Program-made: the position numbers and the translations under genes | Source: Muscardinus avellanarius | Taxonomy: Eukaryota; Chordata; Mammalia; Rodentia; Gliridae | Direction: 5' to 3' | DNA length: 64,000 bases | Assembly (NCBI GenBank): GCA_963383645.1 | Contig: OY726567.1 | Coordinates: 71,384,947-71,448,946 of the forward strand | Shown here: positions 9,351-20,004 of the stretch, in pieces | Position numbering within the stretch: the stretch's first letter is position 1 | Layout of the letters: each line of letters opens with the position of its first letter | The notes under the pieces: generated by a model | The model's database searches: none | The model's input: only the letters and a program-made list of their open reading frames with translations | Told to the model about the DNA's origin: nothing

Positions 9351-10439
9351 GGGCAGGGATGCTCTGGGCTGGAGCTCGCGCTGGGCACAGGATGCAGCAG
9401 CGGCCACGCTGCCTCCATGCTCCCCCCAGGGCAGGGGAGGCGAACTCTGTCTGCAGCGGGGAGAGCGGGAAAGGGCCTCTTCCTCCCTTCCAGGGACCCT
9501 TGCGGCCCACGTGCTGACAGCCACTTAACGCCCAGGGTATCGGGTCGTGGTCACGGGAACTCGTGCTCCTCGGCTCCTGTGATGCTGAGGCAGGGCCTCA
9601 CACTCCAAAGCGAGCCTTGATTGCGTGCACTGTGCAGAATGTTAATGCAGAGGAGGCCACGGCTCTGACCTTGGCCAGTTACACAGACCTGGCCACCTCC
9701 CTCAGCTGGCCCGAAACCAAACAGCACACTTAGCTCTCTGGTGCACAGAAAGGAGCCTGCCTTCTGGGAGAAAGGAGATGCCTCTGGCTCTCCGTCCTCA
9801 AGTTTTGGACATAGGAGGGCCAGGAAATGATCCTGGCAGGCTAAACATCCCCCACACGTGAAGAGAAGGCTTCTCACACAAGGTAGAGCCGTTTCCTGCC
9901 ACCTAGCCTGGCTCTTGGCAGGGGCTGGGAGACGCCAGGTTGGCGCCCAGCACCAAGGGGGTTGTGTCACTGCAGAAGTGAGTGCACAGGCAGCCTCAGG
10001 CTGTGGCTGAGATCCCAGAGCATCCAGAACTCCAGGGAGCTCCCGCCCCTGCAAGGCAACAAGCCACCGATGCCTTGACTCTCATGGCTGACCCTCCCTC
10101 CATTTGCAAAGACACAGCATTCCAGTGGGGGTCAACGGTGTCTGCCATCGAGTTTCAGTGGTGGGCACCCGGGCGGGCAGTGCCAAAGCCAGTGGCAAGG
10201 AGCACCCGCACCCCAGGGTTCCCATAAGACTCCCAGGCACCTTCCAGAACCAAAGAGCTGTATGGACCAGGAGCAGCTCTGGAGGCACGGGGAGATCCAG
10301 GCTTCATGGAGCTGGCGCAGGAGCTACTGCCTGTCTTCGAGGGGTCATTGGAAGCAGGGGCTCCCCCGGCCTCAGGAAGACATGCCTCAAGCGCCCCTGC
10401 AGGTGGAGGAGCCCCTCCCCCCAGCAGCCAAAATGTGTG
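9351..10439. other. Unique GC-rich intronic sequence
   Basis: Nothing recognisable. Frames of 80-185 codons in both strands are unsupported. Confidence 0.45.
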
Positions 10440-10900
10440 GGAGGCACCTCATTCTTTGCAAAAAAGCCTCCTCGCCTGATGCAATTTGCGTGTGCAAGAT
10501 GTGTGAAGTGCATTTTCCATTTCATCAGGACCCTTGCCCGTAAGAAGCTGCTGTTTGCTTTCATGGGGCTCGAGTTGTATTACGGGATTTTCTTCATCTT
10601 GCAGTGGGGGATTTCGTGTCCTACTGATAGCGCTGCGTTTTCATTGACCACGTTCCTTTAAAAGAGAAATTTCAAAACATGTTCTGCAGTTGATTTGCTC
10701 CTTGGCCCCAAGAATAGAATACTAATCATCTCCTCACATCCGGCAGGTATCTTCCTGTGATTTAATTTCGGAAATGATTTGTTATAGGACTCTTAATGTT
10801 CCTATCTTCCCGGAGAGAGGGAAATTGCCCTCCCCCCCACCCGCCCCCACCCCTCCTTCAGGGTTTGCAAAGACCACGTATCTTCTCTAAGTTGAGTTTG
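10440..10900. promoter_or_regulatory. AT-rich island 4 (largest; candidate conserved non-coding element)
   Basis: About 460 bp without recognised repeats: CTGATGCAATTTGCGTGTGC, TAGAATACTAATCATCTCC, GTGATTTAATTTCGGAAATG. A C-rich stretch (CCCCCCCACCCGCCCCCACC) lies at about 10832-10855. Abrupt composition change from the GC-rich flanks. Role inferred. Confidence 0.4.
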
Positions 10901-11269
10901 TCATTTTCCATTTAGTAAGCACCATTTTCTTTCTGGACACATCTGAATGTGCTGGGATGGCAGGGGCTGCCTGGCTCACGCAGCAGCAGGCTAGACACCC
11001 AGCCAGCCCGCAGGGGCCAGGCACCAGGGTCTTGGACAGCGGGCGTGCGGTGGGCCGGTGAGTTAAGAAGCTTTGTTGGTGGGGAGACCAACAAGCTACC
11101 AAAAGAGGTGCCATCTGTCCCCCACGACCCAGCTCTGAGTGGGTAGGTACAGGCAAAGCTCTAAAGGAGGCTCCTCTAGACGCCCCAAACCCTGGGATGC
11201 CTTTGACATCCTCCAGCCTGTGTCCCCAAAGCACCGGATGGCATATGGCGCCAGAAGCACCTCCGGCTA
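10901..11269. other. Unique intronic sequence
   Basis: Nothing recognisable. Confidence 0.45.
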
Positions 11270-11405
11270 TGGACCACAGACAGGTCACATGACCTTACAA
11301 CCATAGTTCCCCCGACTGGGAAGTGAGGGATTGCAGGAACCAGCTATTATCACTTCCGTATCCCTGGTGCCTGAACACAACACATACCCAATGAATGCTG
11401 TGGGG
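11270..11405 (+). repeat. Possible MIR element
   Basis: ATCCCTGGTGCCTGAACACA...CCCAATGAATGCTG resembles the MIR/L2 3' end (CTGGCACATAGTAGGTGCTCAATAAATG). Strongly diverged. Confidence 0.4.
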
Positions 11406-11411
11406 ATTTTT

Positions 11412-11545
11412 CAGTACTAGAGATAGAACCCAGGGGGCATTCTATCCCCAAAGCACATGCCCAGCCCTATTTTAATTATTTTGTGGCACTGGAAACTGGA
11501 TGTTCTATCTCTGAGCCACACCACTAGCCCTATTTTAATTTCCTT
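11412..11545 (-). mobile_element. Two antisense ID-type monomers
   Basis: CAGTACTAGAGATAGAACCC (11412-11480) and GTGGCACTGGAAACTGGATG (11482-11545) are successive right-monomer copies without their B1 halves. Confidence 0.75.
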
Positions 11546-11546
11546 C

Positions 11547-11574
11547 GTGTGTGTGTGTGTGTGTGTGTGTGTGT
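11547..11574 (+). repeat. (GT)n microsatellite
   Basis: About 14 uninterrupted GT units at the tail of the next antisense SINE. Confidence 0.97.
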
Positions 11575-11768
11575 TGAGGACTGAATCCAGGAGCATTTTA
11601 CCTCTGAGCTACACACCCAGGCCTTTTTAATTTTTATTTTGACAAAGGGTCCTGCTAAGTTGCCGAGGGCCTTGATGCGTTTTGCTGAGGCTGGTCTCAA
11701 ACCTGTCATCCTTCTGGGCCAGCTTCCAAAGTACTGGGATTACAAGAATGTGCCACTGCGCCCAGCCT
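11575..11768 (-). mobile_element. B1-ID dimeric SINE
   Basis: GAGGACTGAATCCAGGAGCA (ID) then CTGGGATTACAAGAATGTGC and CACTGCGCCCAGCC (B1 start). Confidence 0.9.
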
Positions 11769-12054
11769 GGAACACTGTTTAAATGAATGAATGAACCAGC
11801 TCTTTGTGCCGGCTCCCAAGTCAATGCCTAAGCCTGACCTTGCACTCCGGGCAGCTCTGGACCTGTCCCCACAGTGCCAAGAGTGGCTCCCATGTCTGGG
11901 TGTAATTGCCTCGCCAGGTGGGAGGTGGCCGGTCTTGTGCTTCCCTCTCAGCCATACAGAAGCACCTCTCCTGCCACTGGCACTGCCGGCTTCACCAGGG
12001 CTAACAGTTTCACGAATGCTAAGTGCCATGCTTTAACCTCACGGATTTTTTTAA
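11769..12054. other. Unique intronic sequence
   Basis: Nothing recognisable apart from a short (GAAT)n run at 11783-11795. Confidence 0.45.
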
Positions 12055-12140
12055 AGGGGGGAATTGTACCTAGGGGCGATTCTATCTCTGAGCCATATCC
12101 CTAGCACTTTTTAATTTTTCATTTTGAAATAGGGTCTTGC

Positions 12141-12370
12141 AAGCCGAGCATGATGGCGCACACTTGTAATCCCACCATTCGGGAGGCTGAGACCTGAGGA
12201 TCGAGGTTTGCAGACAGCCTCAGCTACTTAGTAAGGCCCTTTGCAACTCAGTGAGACACTGCTTCAAATATTAAAAGACTAAAAAAATAGCATTAGGGAT
12301 ATAGCTCAGAGGTAGAATGCCCCTGGGTTCCATCCTCAATACCGGAAAGAAAAAAAAAAAAAAAAAAAAA
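12141..12370 (+). mobile_element. B1-ID SINE, first insertion in the nest
   Basis: AGCCGAGCATGATGGCGCAC, ID part TAGCTCAGAGGTAGAATGCC, A-tail at about 12350-12371. Flanked by AGGGTCTTGC / AGGGTCTTAC. Confidence 0.92.
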
Positions 12371-12380
12371 AGGGTCTTAC

Positions 12381-12612
12381 AGCCAGGTGTGATGGGCACA
12401 CCTGTAATCCCAGTACTTGGGAGGCTGAGAGAGAAGGATCACAGGTCTGAGGCTAGCCTTAGCAACTTAAAGAGACCCTATTTCAAAATGTAAACATAAA
12501 TGAATGAATAAATAAATAAATAGGCAGTGGTGTGGCTTGGAGACAGAATATCCCTAGGTTCAATTCTCAGCACCAAAATAAATAAATAAACAAATAAATA
12601 AATAAATAAATC
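12381..12612 (+). mobile_element. B1-ID SINE, second insertion in the nest
   Basis: AGCCAGGTGTGATGGGCACA, ID part with TCCCTAGGTTCAATTCTCAG, and an (AAAT)n tail. Flanked by AGGGTCTTAC / AGGGTCTTGC. Confidence 0.92.
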
Positions 12613-12707
12613 AGGGTCTTGCTAGGTTGCTGAGGCTGGCCTTGAACCTGTGATCTTCCTGTCTCAGCCTCCCATGTGCAGGTGTGTGTACCACACTATG
12701 CCTGGCA

Positions 12708-13279
12708 GCACCTTACAGATTTTTAAGTCAACTGTGGGGGTCACGAAGGAGCAGCTGCTCGTTGTGAAAAGAGAGAGGCCGGGAGCTCCCCTTGGGGAAT
12801 GGTGGGCCAGGGCTGGGGCCTGGGCCAGGCTCTCTGTGGCCACCAGTGATGGAGGAGGGGCGCCTCAAGCCAGATGCTCCATGCTCCAACCTGGCGGCCC
12901 CTCTCGACTAGTCCGTGCGCCGACCTTAATCCTGCCCTTCCTGCCTGGACATTCTTCACGCCTGTGGCAGCCTGAACAGGGACGCTGCTCCTCAGCCGGT
13001 GGTCAGCCAGGGGCGTGCTGGACAGAGGTGTGGGCAGTCTGTTCACACACATGTGGAGATGTCCTGGTGGCTGTGGCTGGACCTCAGACCTCACTCTGCG
13101 TGTGTTCTGTCTGGCCTGGAGGGTTGTCTTAGAATCTGAACCACTGCTCTAAAGTCTGAAGACAACTGAAATGGGAGGTTTCTGGCCACTTCGGACACCT
13201 CCCCGCTCTCACCTGGTTGCAATGAACACAGCCTCCCTCCAGCCCTAGAACAAGGGCTGCACTGCACACTCTAGCTTCC
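12708..13279. other. Unique GC-rich intronic sequence
   Basis: No recognised repeat or exon. The 160-codon plus frame beginning at 12650 starts inside SINE sequence and is not a gene. Confidence 0.45.
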
Positions 13280-13925
13280 CCCCCAATACTTGTATTGGTA
13301 TAATGTAATAATATATCACGGTAAGGTTCACTGTGATACGGACATACACGAGCGTACCAAGGCGCATCTCTCTTCATATGCTCCCCTTCCTTTCTCCTCC
13401 CCATCCACGTTAGTGAGATTGGTAGTGAAACCTTCTTGTATAGAAATAGCCTTCCTTGAACCCTTTCCTTCCTCAGCTCTGTGTTCCCCTCCTCCCCGAG
13501 CCCTCACTAGCCTACCATTTCCTCTGCACGTGGCTCAAGTCCCTTTTGCTTCCACACGTGAAAGAAAACGTCCAACCTTTGACCTTCTGAGCCTGGCTGA
13601 TCTCACTTAGCGTAAGATGCTCTATTTCCATCCGTTTCCCACAAATGACGTGAGTTTGCTCTTCTTTAAGGCTGAGTAAGGCTCCATTGTGCGTGTACCA
13701 CATTCTTGAGAGCCACTGTCTGTGGATGAACACCCAGGTTGGTCCCATAATGTGGCTCTTGTGAGCTGTGCTCTATGGACGTGGATACATGGATGCGCAT
13801 GCATCTCCATGGTATTCTAACTTCAGTCCCTTTGGAAAGATGCCGAGGAATGGTGTGCCCGGGTCGTACCGTGGCTTGATTCCTAGTCTTTTGAGAACCT
13901 CCACACTGGTTGTCATGGGCTCTGT
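13280..13925 (-). mobile_element. Antisense L1 3' end (rodent type)
   Basis: Antisense ORF2-end text: AAGGCTGAGTAAGGCTCCAT, ACCCAGGTTGGTCCCATAAT, CCTTTGGAAAGATGCCGAGG, GATTCCTAGTCTTTTGAGAA. The 3' UTR side at 13290-13400 carries ATATATCACGGTAAGGTTCA. 5' truncated near 13925. Frames across it are broken. Confidence 0.87.
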
Positions 13926-14344
13926 CCTTGTCCTGCAGGCCCCAGAGGAGCTCAAGACGAGGCCGGTGGGAGGATGCTTGCAGAGAGTGCCGGCGAACTA
14001 TCGTGCATCAGCCCACCAGGCAGTCTTAGGCTCTGCCTGACCCTGAACTCTTGCCCTTGGCAACAGAGGGCCCAGGGCCCCGTCTTGGGGCTGCCTAGGG
14101 CTGGGTTTTTGTGGTCTGGGGGGGGGGCAGTGTTGGGGCCTGAGAAGGGGGGGTAGGATGCCGCTTAATTCTGAGTCACTGGGATAAGCTCAGGGACCTT
14201 GGAGGTGACCTTGCTGTCTACAGCACCTCAGAGGACACCAGGTCCCCAGAGCAAGAGCCAGGTCACACACAGGACTGCTGCCTGCCAGGGGCGAGTGGGC
14301 GGCAAAATCCGGTCCTGACACAGTGGTTAGGCCTCAACAGGACA
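13926..14344. other. Unique intronic sequence
   Basis: G-rich runs at 14118-14127 and 14147-14153. No gene recognised. Confidence 0.45.
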
Positions 14345-14465
14345 GTCAACTGCTTACACTTTTTAGTAATGTGAAAATAATACTCTTTATCGTCAATTTG
14401 TTGCTCTAGAAAAACATAAAGATGAAGGCAACAAACATCTGGTACCCACTGAGAATCATGTCAAG
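14345..14465. promoter_or_regulatory. AT-rich island 5 (candidate conserved non-coding element)
   Basis: TTTTTAGTAATGTGAAAATA, TATCGTCAATTTGTTGCTCT, AACATAAAGATGAAGGCAAC. Repeat-free. Role inferred. Confidence 0.3.
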
Positions 14466-14759
14466 TGGCTACAGCAGGGACCCCGGTCCCCTCTGGCCCG
14501 TGTGTGTGCGTGTGTACACGCAGACACTCTCCCTCACACACAATCACACACCCCCGGGCGACTAGGGTGCATCCTGAGAAATGCACAGTTAGGAGCCTTT
14601 GTCGCTGTGCAAACATCCCAGCGTATGTACACACAAGCCGATGATGTCGGAGGCCACGCAACCTTAAGGGGCCACTGTCGCACGCGCAGCCTGTCACTGG
14701 CCCAAATGTCACACAGGACTGGATAGACATCTGCGACATTGGCAGCTAGTTCCATGCAA
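14466..14759. other. Unique sequence with short GT/CA-rich runs
   Basis: GTGTGTGCGTGTGTACACGC near 14500 and CACACACAATCACACACCCC near 14536 form a loose purine-pyrimidine alternation. Nothing else seen. Confidence 0.45.
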
Positions 14760-14960
14760 CCCCACGTCTGGCATTCTTCCCCTGAGCAGCACTTAAGAAG
14801 TACCGCTCTGGGTCAAACGACTCATAATCATCCTTTTTATTAGCAGCAAGATCGTCCAGATGAGGATATGCCACATTTACTCCCCCACCCTCTGGCGTAG
14901 ATTGCTTATGCCTTTTTAAAGTTCCTCGTGGTGACACGGTCACGGCTCTTCACACTCAAA
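14760..14960. promoter_or_regulatory. Unassigned low-GC block with a 65-codon minus frame
   Basis: Repeat-free block, AT-richer than its flanks. On the minus strand, 14943-14746 is open for 65 codons with a protein-like composition (segments VNVAYPHLDDLAANK and DDYESFDPERYFLS). I do not recognise it, and there are no convincing splice sites or poly(A) trace. A candidate conserved element or an unrecognised exon/pseudogene remnant. Confidence 0.3.
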
Positions 14961-15397
14961 GATGCCCTGTTACAAAGTGCTGCCCAGGCTTGGACTCTGG
15001 GGCCTGGGGCGGAGACGGCGGGTGGCGGAACTCAGCCTGGGCAGGTGGGTGTCAGGGCCTGGCCAAGCCTTGCTGGCTGGGCGCAGTCCTCCTCGGCCCA
15101 GGCTGTGTGGACGGGGCCTGTTTGGAAACTGTAGTACCTTGGGCAGTACCATGAGAAGACGTCTCCACCTGGGATAAAGTGGAGTCTGCGCAGAAGAAGC
15201 CAAAGGGGCCTGAGGGGTGTGAATAGGAGTGAACAATAAACCCAAGGCTCCCTGCCGAGGGGACAAGAGGGGCCCAGGCAGTGTGGGTGGCAGCAGGACA
15301 GTGCCACCACTGCAGGTCCCCCTGCCCTGGACGCCAGTGCTCAGCCCTGGGACACAGAAAGGCTGCCACCGGAGACTGTATAATGTACATACACATA
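14961..15397. other. Unique GC-rich intronic sequence
   Basis: Nothing recognisable. Confidence 0.45.
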
Positions 15398-15540
15398 CAC
15401 TGGGGTTGGCCCCAGGGTGCTCTAGCTCTGAGCTATACCCCAGCCCTTTCATTATTTATTTATATTTTTGGTATTAGGATTGAACTCAGGAGCATCCTAC
15501 CTCTAAGTTAGACTCCCAGCCCTACTTATTTATTTATGTA
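15398..15540 (-). mobile_element. Two antisense ID-type monomers
   Basis: GGTTGGCCCCAGGGTGCTCT (15403-15450) and GGTATTAGGATTGAACTCAG (15470-15525), separated by ATTTATTT-rich spacers. Confidence 0.75.
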
Positions 15541-15551
15541 TTTATTTATTT

Positions 15552-15752
15552 TTGTGGCATTGGGGCTGGAACCCAGGAGCATTCTATCTCTGACCTACAC
15601 CCCCAGCCTGAATTTTTATTCTTTGTTTTGAAACAGGGTCTCACTGAGTTACAAAGGGCCTCACTAAGTAGCCGAGGCTGTCCATGAACTGCAATCTTCC
15701 TGTTTCAGCCTCCCAAATGCTAGGATTACAAGTGTGCGCCACCACGCCCGAC
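15552..15752 (-). mobile_element. B1-ID dimeric SINE
   Basis: GTGGCATTGGGGCTGGAACC (ID) to AGTGTGCGCCACCACGCCCG (B1 start). Confidence 0.9.
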
Positions 15753-15754
15753 TC

Positions 15755-15897
15755 CCTATTTTATTTATTTTTTTATTTTGAAAGAGTCTAAGTTGCTTGA
15801 GTCTTGTTAAGTTGCTGAGACTGGCCTCGAACCTGTGATCCTCCTGTCTCAGCCTCCCAAGCACTGGGATTACAGACATGTACCACTGTGTCCAGCT
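15755..15897 (-). mobile_element. SINE B1-like monomer
   Basis: TTTATTTTGAAAGAGTCTAA...CTGGGATTACAGACATGTAC. The ID part is missing because this copy abuts the previous one. Confidence 0.85.
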
Positions 15898-16085
15898 GAG
15901 AGAGATTACTTAATAAAACTAGAGCCCGCTCAGGAGCGGCTGCCTTCCAAGACAAATGAGGAAGGCTGGACAGGCAGCCACCTCTCCTCCCAGGAATAAG
16001 CAGCCTCGTTTGATTAGGAAAATATTAGTTAATTTTCTAGCAGAGAATGTGACCTTAAGGGGGAAAATCTAATTTCCGGAACAAC
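15898..16085. promoter_or_regulatory. AT-rich island 6 (candidate conserved non-coding element)
   Basis: GAGATTACTTAATAAAACTA, TTTGATTAGGAAAATATTAG, TTAATTTTCTAGCAGAGAAT, AATCTAATTTCCGG. Repeat-free, flanked by a CpG-rich stretch. Role inferred. Confidence 0.38.
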
Positions 16086-16483
16086 TCTGCCAGGCGTGTT
16101 CTCTCTGGACTCCCATTTGCCTCGATCTGAGTGGTGGCCGACGAGCAGCGGCCAGCGCAGCGCCTCCCTGGGCCTCCGCCGGGTCCCGGGTCGTGAGGCA
16201 TCTGTGTAGTGGGCTTGCTGCTGCAGCGTGGGCTACCCTTCCGCCTCCCCCGAGCTGCAAATGTGAACACAGGATGGTGCTAGGAATGGTGACCTTGGCC
16301 TGGGGCCAGGTCCAGGGACTCCCAGAATCTACGGACGTCCACACTCTGGGGAGGCATTCCGGGCGACTCAGTAGTAAAGGGACGGGGAGGGCATGTCTCG
16401 GGCCTCAGTGAACTGTCTGCCTCTGACACTGGCCACGTCTAGCCTGGGGTCCGGTGGCCGCGCCAACAAGAGAAACTAATACT
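16086..16483. other. Unique sequence, CpG-rich at its left
   Basis: 16135-16260 is CpG-dense (GAGCAGCGGCCAGCGCAGCG, GGGTCCCGGGTCGTGAG). No exon seen. Confidence 0.45.
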
Positions 16484-16640
16484 CGCAGACAGGTGTGGTG
16501 GAACACATTTGGGAGGCTGGGAGTGTTTAGGATAGCCCCGGCAACTCGGCAAGACCTGTTTCAAAATACAAAATAGAAAGGGCGGAGGCTGTAGCTCCCA
16601 CTGTGTGCTGAGGGTAGACTCCCTGTGTGTTCATTCACTA
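16484..16640 (+). mobile_element. Diverged SINE
   Basis: CAGGTGTGGTGGAACACATT with an internal deletion, then GGCGGAGGCTGTAGCTCCCA. Confidence 0.7.
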
Positions 16641-16668
16641 GTCACCCGCCAAAAATAGACATGCTCTT

Positions 16669-16865
16669 CCAGGTACGGTGCTGCATGCTTGTAACCCCAG
16701 TACTTGGGAGGCGGAGACAGGAGGACCACAGTTTCGAGGCCAGCAGGGCACAGTAACTTAGGGAGACCCTGTTTAAAAAAAGAAAGAAAGAAAGAAAGAA
16801 ATAGGGCTGGTGGTATAGCTCAGTTAGAACTCCCCCTGGGTTCAGTCCCTAGTACCGCAAAAACC
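16669..16865 (+). mobile_element. B1-ID dimeric SINE
   Basis: CCAGGTACGGTGCTGCATGC; (GAAA)n middle spacer at about 16779-16800; ID part GGTGGTATAGCTCAGTTAGA. Confidence 0.9.
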
Positions 16866-17399
16866 CCACAAAACGAACACTCGTGAGTGTGACATGTGCA
16901 GATCCCACATGGAGGCCCAAACATGCCTGCAGCTCCTAGGCGGACCAGTTCCACCTGCGAGGGCAGTTACTGCCATCATGTCAAGCCTGGAGCTTCTGAG
17001 GCTCGGTCTCCACCTCCCAGCCAGGTGGGGGAAGGGTGGCGGGAGGGGAGGAGTGAGCCCGCCGCGCATGCGCATGTAGACTTCCACCTGCACTGACTCC
17101 CTCCGCCTTCCCAGCCAACTCTCAACCCACATGGAGACCAGCACAGGTGAGGACTGACAGGTGTGGGGGGACCGACACTCCTGGGGAGGCAGAGAAAACC
17201 AGGGCCACCAAGCCCCGCCTGGCTGCTGCATGGATGGAGATGGGAGAGGGGCTGGAAGAGTCGACGGCACCTGAGTATCAGAAGCACAGACAGAGCCCAG
17301 GGCACCTAGGGGAGGCCCCGCCAAGGCTGCTCAGATGCCCAGGGCTCAGCGGCCCCAGGGGAAACCGCCTGCTACCACACTGGCCAGGATGTTCCAGTA
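16866..17399. other. Unique GC-rich intronic sequence
   Basis: Nothing recognisable. Confidence 0.45.
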
Positions 17400-17475
17400 G
17401 TCACCAGGTGCTGATCACAGTGCCCGGCGCACAGTAAGCACCCAGTAAATGCCAGCTGTCGCCACCGCCACCGCA
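17400..17475 (+). repeat. MIR element, 3' end
   Basis: CACAGTGCCCGGCGCACAGT and AAGCACCCAGTAAATGCCAG match the MIR 3' end. Confidence 0.7.
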
Positions 17476-18268
17476 ATTATGCCGAGCTGCCAGCACTAGA
17501 GCAGGAACCTGCTCAGTGTGTCCCAGATGAAAGCGCATCTGAAGCCTGGAGACACAGATGCTATCCTGTGAATCGCAGGTGACCAGCACCAGCTGCCCCG
17601 AGAAGCAGAAGCTTGAGTGGACCAGTGAGCAGAGACAGGACAGGAGGGTGAGGCCATGCTGGGCGACCACCTATGCTGAGTAGGGCCCATCTTTTCAGGA
17701 ATGGGGTTCCTGGCCCCCTTCTACACTTGCACATCCTAGAAAGAGTCAGAAAGGAGCAGACGCTGGGGTGGGCCTCCCGGATGCAACGTGGGGATGGGTG
17801 GGGCCTCACTTGTCCAGGACAGGGCCAGGTGCACAGAGTCAGAGGCCACCGGCCCAGGCCAGGATCTTCAGTGGTGTCAGAGTGGAGGCTGGGTACCACC
17901 AGACTGTGCCCTGGAGAGCCTTTCCATCAGCTATGTGGAGGGTGCCCTCCGAGGCTGAGCTCCCAGGGTGGGATCTGACATTCACCCACCAGCTCCACCG
18001 GCGTCCTGGCTGCGGTCGGGCTGGGTACTGTGGGAAACTCCGAGATGCACTAGTGTGCTGTCTAGAGCTGGCAAGCAAGCGAGGGAGGGAGGCCTCAGGG
18101 ACTGGTGCTTCTCTGGGGAATAGGGCTCCACTGCATTCAGGCAGCGCCAAGCCGAGGTGCTGACTGATGCTGTGGGCACTGAGCAGAGAGGGGTTCCCTG
18201 GAGCCACGTTCTCAGGAATGGTGTCAACTTACAGGGCCCCCGACCCCTGGCCTCAAGAAGGCGCCCTG
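17476..18268. other. Unique GC-rich intronic sequence
   Basis: Nothing recognisable. Confidence 0.45.
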
Positions 18269-18484
18269 GGAGCCAGGCATGGTGGTGGTAAATGCCTGTA
18301 CTCCCAGTACGTGGGAGGCTGAGGCAGGAGGATGACAGTTTTGAGGCCAGCTTCAGCAACTTAGCAAGACTCTTAGCAACTAAGCAAGACCTTGTTTCAA
18401 AATACAATAGGACTGGGGGTATAGCTTGGAGGTAGGGTACCCCTGGCTTCAATTCCCAGTACTACAAAAAAAGAAAAAAAAAAA
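18269..18484 (+). mobile_element. B1-ID dimeric SINE
   Basis: GAGCCAGGCATGGTGGTGGT to the A-rich tail at 18464-18484. The middle has a repeated TTAGCAA(C/G) spacer. Confidence 0.9.
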
Positions 18485-18809
18485 GGAGTTTCCCTGGGGC
18501 CAATGTAGGGTAATGGAGGTCACTGAGTCCCCTGAAGGAGAGAGGCCCAACCCAGGGCCTGGTCTCTGCCACCGGCAAAACCCAGAGCACCCAGGCGAAC
18601 TGAGATCCATGAGTAGCTGGCTGGGGGAGGGGCTCGGGAGCAGCCGCCGCCCTCGGGGAGCCCACCTCACCAGACCTGGCCCTGGGGAGTCCACTCTGAG
18701 GCCCCAGAGGCTGATGATTCTCCACTCCTTGGGCAGAGACATGGCGGGGGAGGGGGGCAGAGCAGGCCTCTCCTACCCTGGCACTGAGCCCACATTTGAG
18801 AGAGGTCCG
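18485..18809. other. Unique intronic sequence
   Basis: Nothing recognisable. Confidence 0.45.
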
Positions 18810-18975
18810 GGTGACATTATGTGATTTAAAAGTTAATTAAAATGAGTGGTATAAAGTATAACAGCCCCAGGTGTTTACTTCCAAAGAGCATTTGGAAGGG
18901 AAAGGGGGGGAAATCTAATAAAAAGCTTTGTGAGGTATAGCATTAGGAAGTAATCACGTCGCTAAATCACCCTGC
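18810..18975. promoter_or_regulatory. AT-rich island 7 (candidate conserved non-coding element)
   Basis: ATGTGATTTAAAAGTTAATT, AAATGAGTGGTATAAAGTAT, AAATCTAATAAAAAGCTTTG, GAAGTAATCACGTCGCTAAA. Repeat-free, contains GTTAATTAA. Role inferred. Confidence 0.4.
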
Positions 18976-19239
18976 GTCTGCGGCTGGCTCCTAACGACTC
19001 CTGCTGTGGTTCCCTGGCCCCTGCACCCATCGAGCACGCACGCCCTCGCTGCTGCCCTCGGGAGGCCCTGGCGTGGAGGCGCGAGTGAGGCCACAAGGGG
19101 CAGAGAGCCTGGTAGGCAGGACACATGACGTGACGGCAGCTCGTGTTCACCTAGCAGACAGTGGAGATTAAGATGTAGATGGACTAGTCCCATACCAAAG
19201 CCACCCCTCAAGGTATGCAAGGTCTTTTGTTTGTATTTG
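18976..19239. other. Unique intronic sequence
   Basis: Nothing recognisable. Confidence 0.45.
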
Positions 19240-19396
19240 TTTTTGGCCCTGGGGATTGAACCCAGGTGTGTGCTACCACCAAGCGACAGCCCTAGCCTCT
19301 TTATTTTTAATTTTGAAATAGGGTCTTACTAAGTTGCTGAGGCTGGCCTCCTGTCTCAGCCTCTAAAGTACAGGGTGTGGGCCCTGGTGCCTGGCT
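19240..19396 (-). mobile_element. B1-ID SINE, internally shortened
   Basis: CCTGGGGATTGAACCCAGGT (ID) then TTGCTGAGGCTGGCCTCCTG, missing part of the B1 middle. Confidence 0.85.
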
Positions 19397-19794
19397 AGAC
19401 AAGGTCTTAGTGCATACTTTGGAGCCAATTTGTGGCTTGCCCTGGCCCCATCCCACCGCGTGCCTGAGCAGCTGGACGTGCACTGCTTTCCTGCCGCAGA
19501 GCTGCGCCACTCTCTCGAGGCTCCCTGTTCCCCTGCAGGAAGGTCCAGCTACTTCAGGTCCCCTGGCTTGGCCGGGCTCCTCCCTCCTAGGCCTACCTTC
19601 ATCCCAGGCCAGTGGCATAACAGCTGGGACTCACCATGAGCAGATGGCCACGGGCACACCTGGGAGCGACCACCTATGGCTTAGCCCCAAGCAGCCAGCG
19701 TGGCACGGCAGCCGAGGACGGGGCCGCCTGACAGGACTCAGCTCAGCCCGGTTATCAGAGCCCCCAGAGAACTCTGCCAGGAGCCGGCCCCAAA
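19397..19794. other. Unique GC-rich intronic sequence
   Basis: Nothing recognisable. Confidence 0.45.
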
Positions 19795-19945
19795 GTCTAT
19801 CTTTTGGCACTTCATCAGGTTAATAAATGGCTTTTCCTGCCGGCAGCGGCTCCTCGCCCAACACTCGTGCGTGTGCTGCGGCCCCTCTGCGATTCCTATC
19901 GCTCACCATGAAGTGTAATTACCAGCTCCGTCATGGTGCCAGGCA
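19795..19945. promoter_or_regulatory. AT-rich island 8 (candidate conserved non-coding element)
   Basis: CATCAGGTTAATAAATGGCT and ATGAAGTGTAATTACCAGCT, with a CpG-rich centre (GCCGGCAGCGGCTCCTCGCC). Role inferred. Confidence 0.32.
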
Positions 19946-20004
19946 CATTTAGTCACTCCGTCTACTCACCGGTGGAGGCCACATCAGTCACCAGTGGCCA
20001 CCGG

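Larger units (their letters stand above)
12055..12707 (-). mobile_element. Antisense SINE split by two sense SINEs at one target site
   Basis: The host SINE consists of 12055-12141 (ID part, TGTACCTAGGGGCGATTCTA) and 12613-12707 (B1 part, TGCTAGGTTGCTGAGGCTGG). The target AGGGTCTTGC is present three times: 12131-12140, 12371-12380 (one change) and 12613-12622. It brackets two separate insertions. Confidence 0.9.

Noticed and set aside
8760..9524. 254-codon minus frame opposite a 182-codon plus frame
   Set aside because: Mutually overlapping open frames in GC-rich DNA without a recognised domain.
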